DNA from: Rhodobiaceae bacterium | GTDB lineage: Bacteria > Pseudomonadota > Alphaproteobacteria > Rhizobiales > Tepidamorphaceae | NCBI GenBank assembly: GCA_007118805.1 | Contig: SKQW01000047.1 | Coordinates: 1-40,868 of the forward strand | Direction of reading: 5' to 3' | DNA length: 40,868 nt | Notes under the pieces: generated by a model | What the model saw: only the letters and a program-made list of their open reading frames with translations | Told to the model about the DNA's origin: nothing | Database searches by the model: none | Program-made: the position numbers and the translations under genes | Part shown: positions 1 through 7,638 of the stretch, one piece after another | Layout: the number at the start of each line of letters is the position of its first letter | How positions within the stretch are numbered: the first letter of the stretch is position 1

Positions 1-149
1 CACAGGCCGACACCGCCCGGCGCAGATGGCGACTTCAAGGGCCTGTCATCCGTCCGAAGTGCCGCCATGCTTCATCGGAGGCATCGATGCGGCCCGGGGC
101 ATGCCTAGCGCCGGCCGGGCAGCGCGGCTGATGATCCTAAGCGATCGGG

Positions 150-470
150 TCAGCCGCAGCGCACCTCGACGATGCGGTCGCTGTCATCGACGTCCAGATT
201 GAGCCGGTTGACATCATAATCCATCGTTCCGGCCTCGCCAGGCCGAAGCACGCGAACGGTCTGCGCGCCTGAGGCAAGGCGGGCTCGCTCGACGACCTGA
301 TCGGTGGCGTGCTCGCCCACTGCCCACTCGGCGCCCGATGCGTCGCATTCGGTCGGCGGCGGTGGCGGCGCCGGTTGTGCGCGCGGTCCATCGCGGCTGA
401 CGGTTTCGTGGCAACCCCCGACCATCAGCGCAACGCCCAGCGCAGCACTGAGCATTCCCCATTTGACCAT
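150..470 (-). CDS. Peptidase inhibitor I78 family lipoprotein
   Basis: This small exported lipoprotein has 106 residues. An N-terminal hydrophobic segment ends in a lipobox-like VGGC around residue 20, followed by a proline-rich linker. The rest matches the I78 inhibitor fold: a conserved Trp-x-x-Gly segment, a DYDVNRLNL core resembling the family's DYRxDRLN motif, and a terminal RIVEVRCG with the Cys that can pair with the Cys at the start of the domain. I78 members inhibit serine proteases and act in the periplasm or outer membrane. I chose the ATG at 470 because it opens directly into the signal peptide and has a strong AGGAAGGAG ribosome site. The longer frame back to 548 would begin upstream of the likely transcription start. 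It lies 136 bases downstream of flgD on the same strand but has its own candidate promoter. The target protease is unknown. Confidence 0.82.
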   Translation of the reverse strand: MVKWGMLSAALGVALMVGGCHETVSRDGPRAQPAPPPPPTECDASGAEWAVGEHATDQVVERARLASGAQTVRVLRPGEAGTMDYDVNRLNLDVDDSDRIVEVRCG

Positions 471-509
471 CAAGTCACTCCTTCCTCGCCCGTCCATCGG
501 ATAGGCTCT

Positions 510-537
510 ATCATATTGCGGGCAGTGTGCCTGCAAA
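510..537 (-). promoter_or_regulatory. Candidate sigma-70 promoter of the I78 lipoprotein gene
   Basis: On the minus strand TTTGCA (537-532) is followed after 16 bases by TATGAT (515-510). The -10 is good and the -35 is weak. The predicted start lies about 33 bases upstream of the ATG at 470, which supports that start codon. Confidence 0.4.
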
Positions 538-606
538 CCATGCCGCAAGTCCAGTCAACGAGGTTTTTGGCAACGGGGTTCCAGAGCGGGTTGGCCGAAA
601 CGACGG

Positions 607-1263
607 TCAGTCGACGACGCTGCGCAGCTCGCTCAACGGGATCCTACGGTCGCCAGCGAGCAGGACGGGTTCGTCCCCAGAGTAGTCGATGCCGTCGATG
701 CGGGCCGAGACTTCGACATCGACGCTCACTGTCTCCCCATCGCCATCCTTGGCTTCCACGGTGAGCTGGTAGGTGCCCTCGGGCGCGGTGGAACCGTCCG
801 TGGTGCGGCCGTCCCAGACAAAGGCCGTTCGTCCGGCGCTGATCGACTGCTCCTCCTGCCACACCACGTTGCCGGCATCGTCGCGGATCGTGAACTTCGC
901 CGATTCCGCGCCACTACCGGCATTATAGGTCCATTCCGCCTCGCCATCCTTAAGGTCGGTGCGGGTGGAGCCGACCGTCACCTTCTTGCCGATGAAATTG
1001 GCGGTGGCCGCGGCGACATTGGCGGCGGAGATATTGGCCAGATTCTCGAGATTCTCGTTCGTTCGGATCGACTGCTCGACACCGGCGAACTGCACCAATT
1101 GCTGAGTGAACTCATTGGTGTCGAGCGGATCCAGCGGGTTCTGGTTCTGAAGCTGAGTCGTGAGCAACAGCAGGAAGGCATCGAAGTTGTCGGCAATGCC
1201 GCGGGCGTCTTTCGCCGACTGCTGTCCGCCGCCGGCCATACCCGAAATTCCGCTCAGTGCCAT
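607..1263 (-). CDS. flgD: Flagellar hook assembly protein FlgD (hook cap)
   Basis: This 218-residue protein has the FlgD N-terminal signature near residues 27-55: a leucine-rich FLLLLTTQLQNQNPLDPLD segment and then NEFTQQLVQFAGVEQ. The C-terminal half is the Ig-like/tudor hook-cap module, including VWDGRTTDG and EGTYQLTVEA segments. FlgD is exported by the flagellar type III system and caps the growing hook so that FlgE subunits polymerise. It starts 33 bases downstream of fliK, so the two are almost certainly co-transcribed from the sigma-54-type promoter ahead of fliK. Length and domain order are normal. No other flagellar gene is in the window, so this is the edge of a flagellar cluster or a detached pair. 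Confidence 0.95.
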   Translation of the reverse strand: MALSGISGMAGGGQQSAKDARGIADNFDAFLLLLTTQLQNQNPLDPLDTNEFTQQLVQFAGVEQSIRTNENLENLANISAANVAAATANFIGKKVTVGSTRTDLKDGEAEWTYNAGSGAESAKFTIRDDAGNVVWQEEQSISAGRTAFVWDGRTTDGSTAPEGTYQLTVEAKDGDGETVSVDVEVSARIDGIDYSGDEPVLLAGDRRIPLSELRSVVD

Positions 1264-1296
1264 GCGATCACCTCGTATCCAGCCTTGCGTGTGTCA

Positions 1297-2706
1297 TCAG
1301 ATCCGAATGTCGAGTGCTGTGGGCACAGTACGCCAGGCAGTCTGGCCGCTGCCGTCGTCGTCATCGGCTGCTTGGACGGACGGGTCGTCCTCCTGAGTCG
1401 AAGCCCGCAGCTCCGGGTTCGACTGGTCCTGTCGCTGAAATGCCGACTGATCCTTGAGCTGATAGTCGATCGCCCCGTCCTCGAGCTTGAGTCCGCCGGA
1501 CTGCAGGGTCTTCTCCAAGGCCCGCGCATCGCGCATCAGCAGGTCCAGCGTTTCCGGGCGCTCGACGACGAGTTTCGCGGCCATGCTGCCGTCCCGGCGG
1601 AAGTCGAGCGTCACCTCGACACGGCCGAGCTCGGGCGGATCGAGCCGGATTTCGAATTGCCGGATGCCGTTGCGCGCCTGACTGGCGATCTCGGCGGCCA
1701 TGGGCGGGATTGCGGTGCGTGCCGTGCTCTGCAGGCTGGACTGTGGGTCGGCGCCCGGCGGCGCGTTGGGCGCAGCCAGCCTCGGATTGCCGCCCGCATC
1801 CTCGCCGAACTCCTGCAAGGTGGCCATCGCGGTGGCGATCTGTTCGGGGGCGCTGCCCTGCTGTTGCAAGAGGTCTTGTCGGGCATCGTCCAGGATGGCG
1901 CCGGGCCGGGCCTGCAACAACTCGGACAGTCGTTCGCGCTCGGCAGCACCCGCCATGTCTCCTGGCGATGCGGGTGCGGGCGCGTTGTCCGAAGCGGCGC
2001 GCGGCGCACCTTCCCGGCTCTGCGGAACCGCGCCTGACAGGCGCCCGCGCATCAAGTCGCCGGCAGTGAGGCCGGATTGGAGTGCCTGACGCAATGCCGG
2101 GTCGTCGAATCCGGACGGCTGTCCGTTGTTGCCTAACGGACCCGCGCGCATCAAGTCGCCCGCAGTGAGGCCGGGTTGAAACGCCTGACGCGGTACCGCG
2201 TCGTTGAGCCCGTCCGGGTGACCGTTCGCCCCCTGCCCCGGTGGCATACGCAGGCCAGCGCCAATACGTTCTCGCAACTCGGACTTGGTGGGATCGAGGG
2301 CCTGTGCCGTCGCCGAGCCGACGCCACCTAGCGCTGCGGCATTCAAGAGCTGAGCTTCGGCGCGGGGCGTTATCGGTTCAACATCGCCCTCCACGTGACG
2401 ACCACGGCCGTCCACAAGGCCCCAGGGCGCCGTTTCCAGCTCATGCCTGTCGAAGTGCAGCGCCAACCAATCCACCTCGTGCCCGTCTGTCGCGCCGACG
2501 TCCTTCACGCAGGCCTTGGGTGCGCCGACACCGCAGTGCGGAAGCGAACGAAGCGCATCGCCAGCATTGGTTTGCTCGGCCTGTGCGTCGCCCAATGCGT
2601 CCGCGAAGGCCAGCTCGAGCCGCGATGGCCTGCCTCCGCCTGAGGCCTTGCCCGCGTTGGTCTTTGCCGCGGCAGCGAATTCGAATATTGCCAACGCGTC
2701 CGACAT
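1297..2706 (-). CDS. fliK: Flagellar hook-length control protein FliK
   Basis: This 469-residue protein measures hook length and switches flagellar export specificity. Its C-terminal part (about residues 330-430) carries the Flg_hook domain: a QFEIRLDPPELGRVEV segment, then LVVERPETLDLLMRDARALEKTLQ. The N-terminal two thirds is low-complexity, rich in Ala, Gly and Pro, as in other FliK rulers. It contains a 33-residue direct repeat at about residues 157-220, with GLTAGDLMR in both copies. The ATG at 2706 lies 37 bases after the predicted sigma-54 transcription start. Downstream is flgD. The N-terminal ruler part is poorly conserved in the family, so the identification rests on the C-terminal domain and on the flgD neighbour. 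Confidence 0.92.
   Translation of the reverse strand: MSDALAIFEFAAAAKTNAGKASGGGRPSRLELAFADALGDAQAEQTNAGDALRSLPHCGVGAPKACVKDVGATDGHEVDWLALHFDRHELETAPWGLVDGRGRHVEGDVEPITPRAEAQLLNAAALGGVGSATAQALDPTKSELRERIGAGLRMPPGQGANGHPDGLNDAVPRQAFQPGLTAGDLMRAGPLGNNGQPSGFDDPALRQALQSGLTAGDLMRGRLSGAVPQSREGAPRAASDNAPAPASPGDMAGAAERERLSELLQARPGAILDDARQDLLQQQGSAPEQIATAMATLQEFGEDAGGNPRLAAPNAPPGADPQSSLQSTARTAIPPMAAEIASQARNGIRQFEIRLDPPELGRVEVTLDFRRDGSMAAKLVVERPETLDLLMRDARALEKTLQSGGLKLEDGAIDYQLKDQSAFQRQDQSNPELRASTQEDDPSVQAADDDDGSGQTAWRTVPTALDIRI
2048..2245 (-). repeat. Two-copy 99-bp in-frame tandem repeat inside fliK
   Basis: The segment coding for GLTAGDLMR recurs with a spacing of 99 bases (for example the ATCAAGTCGCC strings at 2051 and 2150). 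Two adjacent 33-residue units result, with diverged middles. Outer boundaries are approximate. An in-frame duplication in the ruler region would change hook length without breaking the protein. Confidence 0.75.
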
Positions 2707-2753
2707 GATCCGGTCACGACCTCACGCTACAGTTTCTTCGCCAGCCAAGGACA

Positions 2754-2770
2754 AGCAAGCGCCGGGCCAG
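2754..2770 (-). promoter_or_regulatory. Sigma-54 (-24/-12) promoter of fliK-flgD
   Basis: Read on the minus strand the site is CTGGCCCG-GCGC-TTGCT. The sigma-54 consensus is YTGGCACG-N4-TTGCW, so there is one mismatch (C for A in the -24 block). The invariant GG and GC are 11 bases apart, the required phase. The predicted start is near 2743, giving a 37-base leader to fliK. RpoN is encoded at 15465-16982. In Caulobacter and relatives many middle and late flagellar operons use sigma-54; applying that here is inference. Confidence 0.72.
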
Positions 2771-2826
2771 TCTGCGGAAAGGCGCGAAAATGGCGGAATC
2801 CGGCAAGCTGCGTTCGCATGCAGGCT

Positions 2827-2868
2827 GTCCGCAGGGGCGGACGAAGCTGCCGCCGCGCGGCAGTTTTT
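2827..2868 (+). terminator. Tandem hairpins with a U-tract upstream of mnmA
   Basis: A hairpin GTCCGC-AGGG-GCGGAC (2827-2842) is followed four bases later by a 7-bp hairpin (2847-2863, CTGCCGC pairing with GCGGCAG) and TTTTT (2864-2868). This has the form of a plus-strand intrinsic terminator, but no plus-strand gene precedes it. It ends 27 bases before the mnmA -35 box. It may end a short unannotated transcript or shield mnmA from transcription coming from the fliK side. Confidence 0.5.
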
Positions 2869-2894
2869 GCCGGGCTACGACGGATGTGGCAAAC

Positions 2895-2922
2895 TTGAAC
2901 CCAGCGCGGGACCGCCTATGAT
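2895..2922 (+). promoter_or_regulatory. Sigma-70 promoter of mnmA
   Basis: TTGAAC (2895-2900), 16 bases, TATGAT (2917-2922). Both boxes are close to consensus. The predicted start is near 2929, about 74 bases upstream of the mnmA ATG. Confidence 0.55.
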
Positions 2923-3002
2923 TCCGCAACTGACAACATCATGCCGCCAGCGCCGCGCGTTGTCGAAGCTGTGCGGTTGCCGAGACGAATAGCAGGGTCG
3001 CG

Positions 3003-4196
3003 ATGAGCGATGAGATGAACAGCCTCGACCTGCCGGGTGCTCCCGGCGACTCCCGCGTGGTCGTTGCCATGTCGGGCGGTGTCGATTCCTCCGTGGTCGC
3101 TGGCCTGCTGAAGCGGGAAGGTTACGACGTTGTCGGCGTGACCCTGCAGCTTTACGATCATGGTGAGGCGATGCATCGGCCCGGCTCCTGCTGTGCCGGG
3201 CAGGACATCTATGATGCGCGACGGGTGGCCGAGCGGCTGGACATTCCCCACTATGTGTTGGATTACGAGGCTCGTTTCCGACAGGCGGTTATCGACAGCT
3301 TCGCCGACAGCTATCTGGCCGGCGAAACGCCGATCCCGTGTGTCAACTGCAACCAACAGATCAAGTTTGCCGATCTGCTCGAAACTGCACGCGATCTCGG
3401 TGCCCAGGCACTCGCCACCGGCCATTACATTTCGAGCCGCCGCACGGCCAACGGTCGTGCCCTCTATCGCGCCCGCGAGAGCGAGCGGGATCAGAGTTAC
3501 TTCCTGTTTGCAACTACCGCGGCGCAGGCCGAGTTCCTCCGTTTCCCGCTGGGCGATCGCACCAAGGCGGAGACCCGGCAAATGGCGCGCGAGCTCGGCC
3601 TCGCAGTGGCCGACAAGGCCGACAGCCAGGACATCTGCTTCGTGCCGACGGGGCGCTACGCGCAGGTCATCGAGCGACTGCGGCCGGACGCCGCCAAGCC
3701 GGGCGACATCGTCCATCTCGATGGCCGCCGGCTGGGACGCCATCGCGGGATCATGCACTACACGATCGGCCAGCGGCGGGGGATCGGCGTGGCCATCGGC
3801 GAGCCGCTTTATGTGGTCGATCTCGATGCCGAGCGGGGGCAGGTTGTCGTGGGGCCGCGCAAGGCGCTGGCGACTAGGCGCGTATTGCTGCGAGAGGTCA
3901 ACTGGCTCGGTGATGAGCCGCTCGCGGTCGGCACTTTTCCGGTTCACGCCCGGGTCCGGTCGACACGACCGCCGCAGCCGGCCGAACTGGTGGTCGGAGA
4001 AGACGGCAGCGTCGCCGTCGACCTGATCGAGGGCGAGTACGGCGTTTCGCCTGGACAGGCCTGTGTCCTCTATGATGGCGGGCAGGATCAGAGCCGACTG
4101 CTTGGCGGCGGATGGATTGCGGCAAGCCAGCGGGAGCACGCGGCACGGTCTGATGCCGGCGTCACCGCAACGCCGGCGGCCGTCGCATCACCGTGA
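3003..4196 (+). CDS. mnmA: tRNA-specific 2-thiouridylase MnmA
   Basis: This cytoplasmic enzyme of 397 residues installs the 2-thio group on U34 of Lys, Glu and Gln tRNAs, using ATP and sulfur relayed from a cysteine desulfurase. The PP-loop AMSGGVDSS is near residues 23-31. The two active-site cysteine regions are present: [12 protein letters not shown] around residue 115 and DSQDICFVP around residue 210. The central tRNA-binding domain ([11 protein letters not shown]) and the C-terminal beta-barrel follow. The length is slightly above the usual 360-380 because of a short N-terminal extension and an Ala-rich tail. It has its own promoter and overlaps the next gene by four bases (GTGA), so the pair is translationally coupled. 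Confidence 0.96.
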   Translation: MSDEMNSLDLPGAPGDSRVVVAMSGGVDSSVVAGLLKREGYDVVGVTLQLYDHGEAMHRPGSCCAGQDIYDARRVAERLDIPHYVLDYEARFRQAVIDSFADSYLAGETPIPCVNCNQQIKFADLLETARDLGAQALATGHYISSRRTANGRALYRARESERDQSYFLFATTAAQAEFLRFPLGDRTKAETRQMARELGLAVADKADSQDICFVPTGRYAQVIERLRPDAAKPGDIVHLDGRRLGRHRGIMHYTIGQRRGIGVAIGEPLYVVDLDAERGQVVVGPRKALATRRVLLREVNWLGDEPLAVGTFPVHARVRSTRPPQPAELVVGEDGSVAVDLIEGEYGVSPGQACVLYDGGQDQSRLLGGGWIAASQREHAARSDAGVTATPAAVASP

Positions 4197-4885
4197 CCGG
4201 GCGAAGGGATCGCCCGGCTATGCCAGGGGGCGCGGCGACAGCGCGTTCCGAGATCAGCCGTGTGGACGAATCCGACGTCAGGCGCGCCTATCGCCGTTGG
4301 GCACCGGTGTACAACTTCATCTTCGGACCGCTGACCTATGCCGGCCGCCGCGCCGCGGTAAAGTGCGTCAACGCGCGCGCCGGACGGGTGCTCGAAGCCG
4401 GGGTCGGCACCGGCATTGCGCTCGGACTCTATGCGCCGCACCTGCGGATCGTCGGTTTCGACCTGTCGGCCGACATGCTGGACCAGGCCCGGCGGACCGT
4501 GGCAGAGAAGAAGCTCGATCATGTCGAGGCGTTGCATGAGATGGATGCGGCCGATCTCGACTTTCCCGATGCCTCGTTCGACACCGTGGTGGCCATGTAT
4601 GTGCTTACAACGGTGCCCGAGCCGGAGCGCGTCATGGATGAGCTCGAACGGGTGTGCCGGCCGGGTGGGGAAATCGTTCTGGTCAATCACTTCTCGGCCG
4701 AACGCGGCCCGCGCGCGGCAATCGAACGTATGTTGGCACGATACGCTTCGCGCCTGGGATGGCGACCCGAGTTCCCGGTGTCGATCGCCATCGACCGACC
4801 CGGGCTGGAGGGGGTCGAACGACGGGCAATCGCGCCCTTCGGGGTCTTCACGCTGCTGCGGCTGCGCCGCCGTGGACAGGCGTGA
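4193..4885 (+). CDS. pmtA: PmtA-like phosphatidylethanolamine N-methyltransferase
   Basis: This is a class I SAM-dependent methyltransferase of 230 residues. The SAM-binding motif I is [11 protein letters not shown] (around residue 66), followed by an acidic post-I segment ([10 protein letters not shown]) and motif III around [12 protein letters not shown]. The [24 protein letters not shown] opening (shown in part), the [14 protein letters not shown] segment and LGWRPEF match the Rhodobacter/Sinorhizobium PmtA group, which methylates phosphatidylethanolamine towards phosphatidylcholine at the inner membrane face. The GTG at 4193 overlaps the mnmA stop; an ATG at 4220 is an alternative start and would drop nine residues. 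The substrate is inferred from resemblance. A ubiquinone-pathway or other lipid methyltransferase is less likely but possible. Confidence 0.78.
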   Translation: MTGRRDRPAMPGGAATARSEISRVDESDVRRAYRRWAPVYNFIFGPLTYAGRRAAVKCVNARAGRVLEAGVGTGIALGLYAPHLRIVGFDLSADMLDQARRTVAEKKLDHVEALHEMDAADLDFPDASFDTVVAMYVLTTVPEPERVMDELERVCRPGGEIVLVNHFSAERGPRAAIERMLARYASRLGWRPEFPVSIAIDRPGLEGVERRAIAPFGVFTLLRLRRRGQA

Positions 4886-4974
4886 CCGCTCGAAAGGCGA
4901 TCGAGGGTTTCCGCGCGTGCCTCGCGCGGTGTTCGTCCAACTTGGCGTGGACAGACGGGCTGGCCAGATCGAGG

Positions 4975-5673
4975 TCACCCGGTCCCGAAGGTCTCGCTGA
5001 ATGCGTATCCGGCGCCTCGCACGGTGCGGATGGGATCGCTCAGGCGTCCGGGATTGAGCGCTTTTCGCAGCCGGCCCACATGCACATCGACCGTGCGCTC
5101 GTCGATATAGACATCCCGCCCCCACACCGCGTTGAGCAGTTGCTCGCGGGTGTGGACGCGGCCCGGCGCCTGCATGAGGAATTCCAATAGCCGGAACTCC
5201 AGGGGGCCCAGATGCACGTCGCGGCCAGCCCGCCGGACCCGGTGGCTATCACGGTCGAGCTCGAGGTCGCCGGCTATCAGGACCGATGCGGCAACCTCCG
5301 GCCGGGAGCGGCGCAGCAGCGCCTTGACCCGTGCCACGAACTCGGGCACCGAGAACGGCTTGACGATGTAGTCGTCGGCGCCCGTGGCAAGGCCGCGCAC
5401 GCGTTCGGCCTCCTCGCCGCGGGCCGTCAGCATGATGACGGGCAAGCTCGCTGTTTCGCGTCGCGCACGGATGCGCCGGCACAGCTCGATCCCAGAGGTG
5501 CCGGGCAGCATCCAGTCGAGAAGCACAAGATCGTAGGTCTCCTCGGCGAGCCGCAGCTCCGCCTCGTCGCCGCGTTCAACCGCTTCGACCTGATATCCTT
5601 CGGCTTCCAGATTGTAGCGAATGAGGAGGATCAGCGCCTCCTCGTCCTCGACGATCAGAAGTCGTGCAGACAT
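4975..5673 (-). CDS. phoB: Phosphate regulon response regulator PhoB
   Basis: This 232-residue OmpR/PhoB-family regulator has a receiver domain at residues 1-120, with the acidic pair near residues 10-11, phosphoacceptor Asp53 in LVLLDWMLPG and the conserved Lys in YIVKPF. A winged-helix DNA-binding domain follows (LGPLEFRLLEFL, then RTVDVHVGRLRKAL and IRTVRGAGYAF). It activates phosphate-starvation genes by binding Pho boxes. The ATG at 5673 begins the canonical receiver fold. A longer frame to 5760 would run into phoU and add an unrelated N-terminus, so I rejected it. It starts four bases after the phoU stop and is probably transcribed from the Pho-box promoter ahead of phoU. Confidence 0.95.
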   Translation of the reverse strand: MSARLLIVEDEEALILLIRYNLEAEGYQVEAVERGDEAELRLAEETYDLVLLDWMLPGTSGIELCRRIRARRETASLPVIMLTARGEEAERVRGLATGADDYIVKPFSVPEFVARVKALLRRSRPEVAASVLIAGDLELDRDSHRVRRAGRDVHLGPLEFRLLEFLMQAPGRVHTREQLLNAVWGRDVYIDERTVDVHVGRLRKALNPGRLSDPIRTVRGAGYAFSETFGTG

Positions 5674-5677
5674 CCGT

Positions 5678-6397
5678 TCAGACGTCTCCGGGCACGTCGA
5701 CCGTCGCGAAGCTGGAACGATCCTTCTTGGGCCGCGCCTCCCGCAAGGGCTCGCCTTCAACCAGGTAATAGATCATCTCGGCGATGTTGGTCGTGTGATC
5801 GCCGATGCGTTCGACGTTCTTGGCCGCGAACAGGAGATGTGTGGCCGCGGAAATGTTGCGCGGATCCTCCATCATGTAGGTCAGAAGTTCGCGGAATATG
5901 GAGGTGTACATGGCGTCAAGGTCGCTGTCCTGGCGCCACACCTCAAGGGCACCGTCGACGTCGCGCTGGGCGTAGGAATCGAGCACCCGGCACAACTGGA
6001 TGAGGGCCATGCCGCTCATCCGATCGATTCCCAGCACTGCCTTTCGCAAGGACGTGCCACCCCGGATGGCCAATACCCGCTTGGCGATGTTCTTGGCCAG
6101 ATCGCCGGTGCGCTCAAGGTCGGAGGACACCTTGATCGCCGTCATGATCTCGCGCAGGTCGGTGGCCATCGGCTGACGGCGGGCGATGGTCACGACGGCG
6201 AGTTCCTCGATCTCGCGCTCCAGGACATCGATTTGCTCATCCATCGCGATGACCTCCCGGGCCAGGCTCTCATCAGCGCGATTGAGCGCCAGCACGGCAT
6301 CGGTCAGCAGCTTTTCGGCAAGCCCGCCCATCCGGGCAATCCGCTCGGTGAGCTCTGCCAGCTCCTCGTCGAATGCCTTGACGATATGGTCGGTCAT
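5678..6397 (-). CDS. phoU: Phosphate signalling complex protein PhoU
   Basis: This 239-residue all-helical protein opens with the typical HIVKAFDEELAELTERI segment. It consists of two PhoU three-helix bundles, the second containing MYTSIFRELLTYMMEDP and NVERIGDHTTNIAEM, whose acidic and Asn residues bind metal in PhoU structures. PhoU normally bridges the PstSCAB transporter and the PhoR kinase, holding PhoR in phosphatase mode when phosphate is plentiful. Here it lies between phoR and phoB with no pst genes in the window. The ATG at 6397 follows an excellent AGGAGGG ribosome site. A Pho box lies 37 bases upstream in the 62-base gap from phoR. Confidence 0.95.
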   Translation of the reverse strand: MTDHIVKAFDEELAELTERIARMGGLAEKLLTDAVLALNRADESLAREVIAMDEQIDVLEREIEELAVVTIARRQPMATDLREIMTAIKVSSDLERTGDLAKNIAKRVLAIRGGTSLRKAVLGIDRMSGMALIQLCRVLDSYAQRDVDGALEVWRQDSDLDAMYTSIFRELLTYMMEDPRNISAATHLLFAAKNVERIGDHTTNIAEMIYYLVEGEPLREARPKKDRSSFATVDVPGDV

Positions 6398-6433
6398 CCG
6401 GCCCTCCTGCTGCCGCCCTGTTACCGCAGTTCA

Positions 6434-6451
6434 ATGACAGTTGTGCGACAG
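6434..6451 (-). promoter_or_regulatory. Pho box (PhoB operator) upstream of phoU-phoB
   Basis: On the minus strand the site is CTGTCGC-ACAA-CTGTCAT: two 7-base PhoB half-sites separated by four bases. The downstream half-site is perfect and the upstream one has two mismatches. A TAACAG candidate -10 follows 10 bases later, the usual geometry when PhoB replaces the -35 box. It predicts a PhoB-driven internal start for phoU-phoB. Confidence 0.7.
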
Positions 6452-6459
6452 TCCGGCGT

Positions 6460-7638
6460 TCATTCCTCGGCGTCCGCCGCATCGAGGTGAACGGTGAACG
6501 TCGCGCCCTCACCGAGCGCGCTGTCGATGGCAAGCTGGCCGCCGTGGTGGTTGAGAATATGCTTGACGATGGCAAGCCCCAGCCCTGTCCCGCCCTGATC
6601 GCGGCTGGTCGCGACATTCACGCGGTAGAAGCGCTCGGTGAGGCGGGGCAGGTGCTCCTCGGCGATGCCGGGGCCATAATCGCGGATCGAGACGCTGAAC
6701 CGGTCGGGCTTGCCGGCCCGAGACAGGCGCTCGATGCCGACATCGACCTGGCCGCCGTCGCGGCCATACTTGATCGCGTTGTGCACGAGGTTCTGAAACA
6801 GTTGGGCAAGCTCGTCGCGGTCGCCCCGCACATTCAGCTCCTCGCCGGGCCGGGCCAGCTTCAGCTCGACCCCGTGCTCTCGCGCCAGGGGCGCCATGGC
6901 CTCGACCACATGCTCGATGACCGGCGCCAGGTCGACAAGCTCGTCGGGCCGCATATGCCCCTTCAGCTCGATGCGGCTCAGCGAGATCAGATCGTCGATC
7001 AGCCGCGACATCCGTTGTGCCTGCTCCAGCATCACCTGGAGAAAGCGCTCCCGCGCCGCCGGGTCGTCACGGGCCGGCCCTTGCAGGGTCTCGATGAATC
7101 CGACCAGTGAGGCAAGCGGGGTGCGCAGCTCGTGGCTGACATTGGCGACGAAATCCACGCGCATGCGCTCGACCCGCTGGGCCTCGGTGAGATCGCGTAG
7201 GACAACGAGCAGGAACGGCGCCGGCATCCTGTCACCGTCGACCAACGGGGCGATCCGCGCCTCGAACCAGCGATCGGTCGGAACCCGCTCGAAATAGGTC
7301 ACCATTTGTGGCGCCCCGGTTTGAAGCACGGCCTGCACGGACTCCGACAGTTCCGGCGTGCGAAGCCGGATGAAAAGGGCGCGGCCGGGCGGCATGGCGC
7401 CGAAGAGTCGCGTCGCGGCGGGGTTCTGGAAATGCAGACGCGTCTGGCGGTCGATGATGAAGCAGGGATCGGCAAGCTGCCTGGCGACGCTTATGGCCCC
7501 CGCTGCGGGCTGGTCGGGGACCTTAGCCGCCGGCGCGCCCCCCAGCCGACGGAGGGCCGAGCGCGCCATGCCCCGCAAGGAGCTCATTGCTCCGGCCGCC
7601 GACGCCGGCTTTCTCGAACCGTCCATGCTGAAAGACAT
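6460..7638 (-). CDS. phoR: Phosphate regulon sensor kinase PhoR, no visible membrane anchor
   Basis: This HisKA/HATPase kinase has about 392 residues. A PAS-like domain (about residues 55-150, with DPCFIIDRQTRLHFQNPAA) is followed by the phosphoacceptor His in VSHELRTPL, the N box (QNLVHNAIKYG), the G1 box (DYGPGI) and the G2 box (GGTGLGLAIV). It would phosphorylate PhoB. The N-terminal ~55 residues are polar, with clusters of Arg, and show no hydrophobic helix, whereas many alphaproteobacterial PhoR proteins have one or two. The start is uncertain: I give the ATG at 7638, but TTG 7665, GTG 7662 and ATG 7626 are in frame and none has a good ribosome site. None of them adds a membrane segment. 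Order on the strand is phoR-phoU-phoB. Confidence 0.9.
   Translation of the reverse strand: MSFSMDGSRKPASAAGAMSSLRGMARSALRRLGGAPAAKVPDQPAAGAISVARQLADPCFIIDRQTRLHFQNPAATRLFGAMPPGRALFIRLRTPELSESVQAVLQTGAPQMVTYFERVPTDRWFEARIAPLVDGDRMPAPFLLVVLRDLTEAQRVERMRVDFVANVSHELRTPLASLVGFIETLQGPARDDPAARERFLQVMLEQAQRMSRLIDDLISLSRIELKGHMRPDELVDLAPVIEHVVEAMAPLAREHGVELKLARPGEELNVRGDRDELAQLFQNLVHNAIKYGRDGGQVDVGIERLSRAGKPDRFSVSIRDYGPGIAEEHLPRLTERFYRVNVATSRDQGGTGLGLAIVKHILNHHGGQLAIDSALGEGATFTVHLDAADAEE

Noticed and set aside
1-149. Possible gene end at the left window edge
   Set aside because: The plus-strand frames checked give no family-like sequence; nothing supportable before the I78 lipoprotein stop.
2885-2900. 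Second sigma-54-like site TGGCAA with TTGA upstream of mnmA
   Set aside because: The spacing between the two elements is too short; the overlapping TTGAAC/TATGAT sigma-70 promoter explains the sequence better.
2916-4139. 407-codon minus-strand frame
   Set aside because: It lies fully opposite mnmA, which is an unmistakable gene.
5674-5760. Longer PhoB N-terminus from 5760
   Set aside because: It would overlap phoU and add a Pro/Arg-rich segment unlike any receiver domain; ATG 5673 is canonical.
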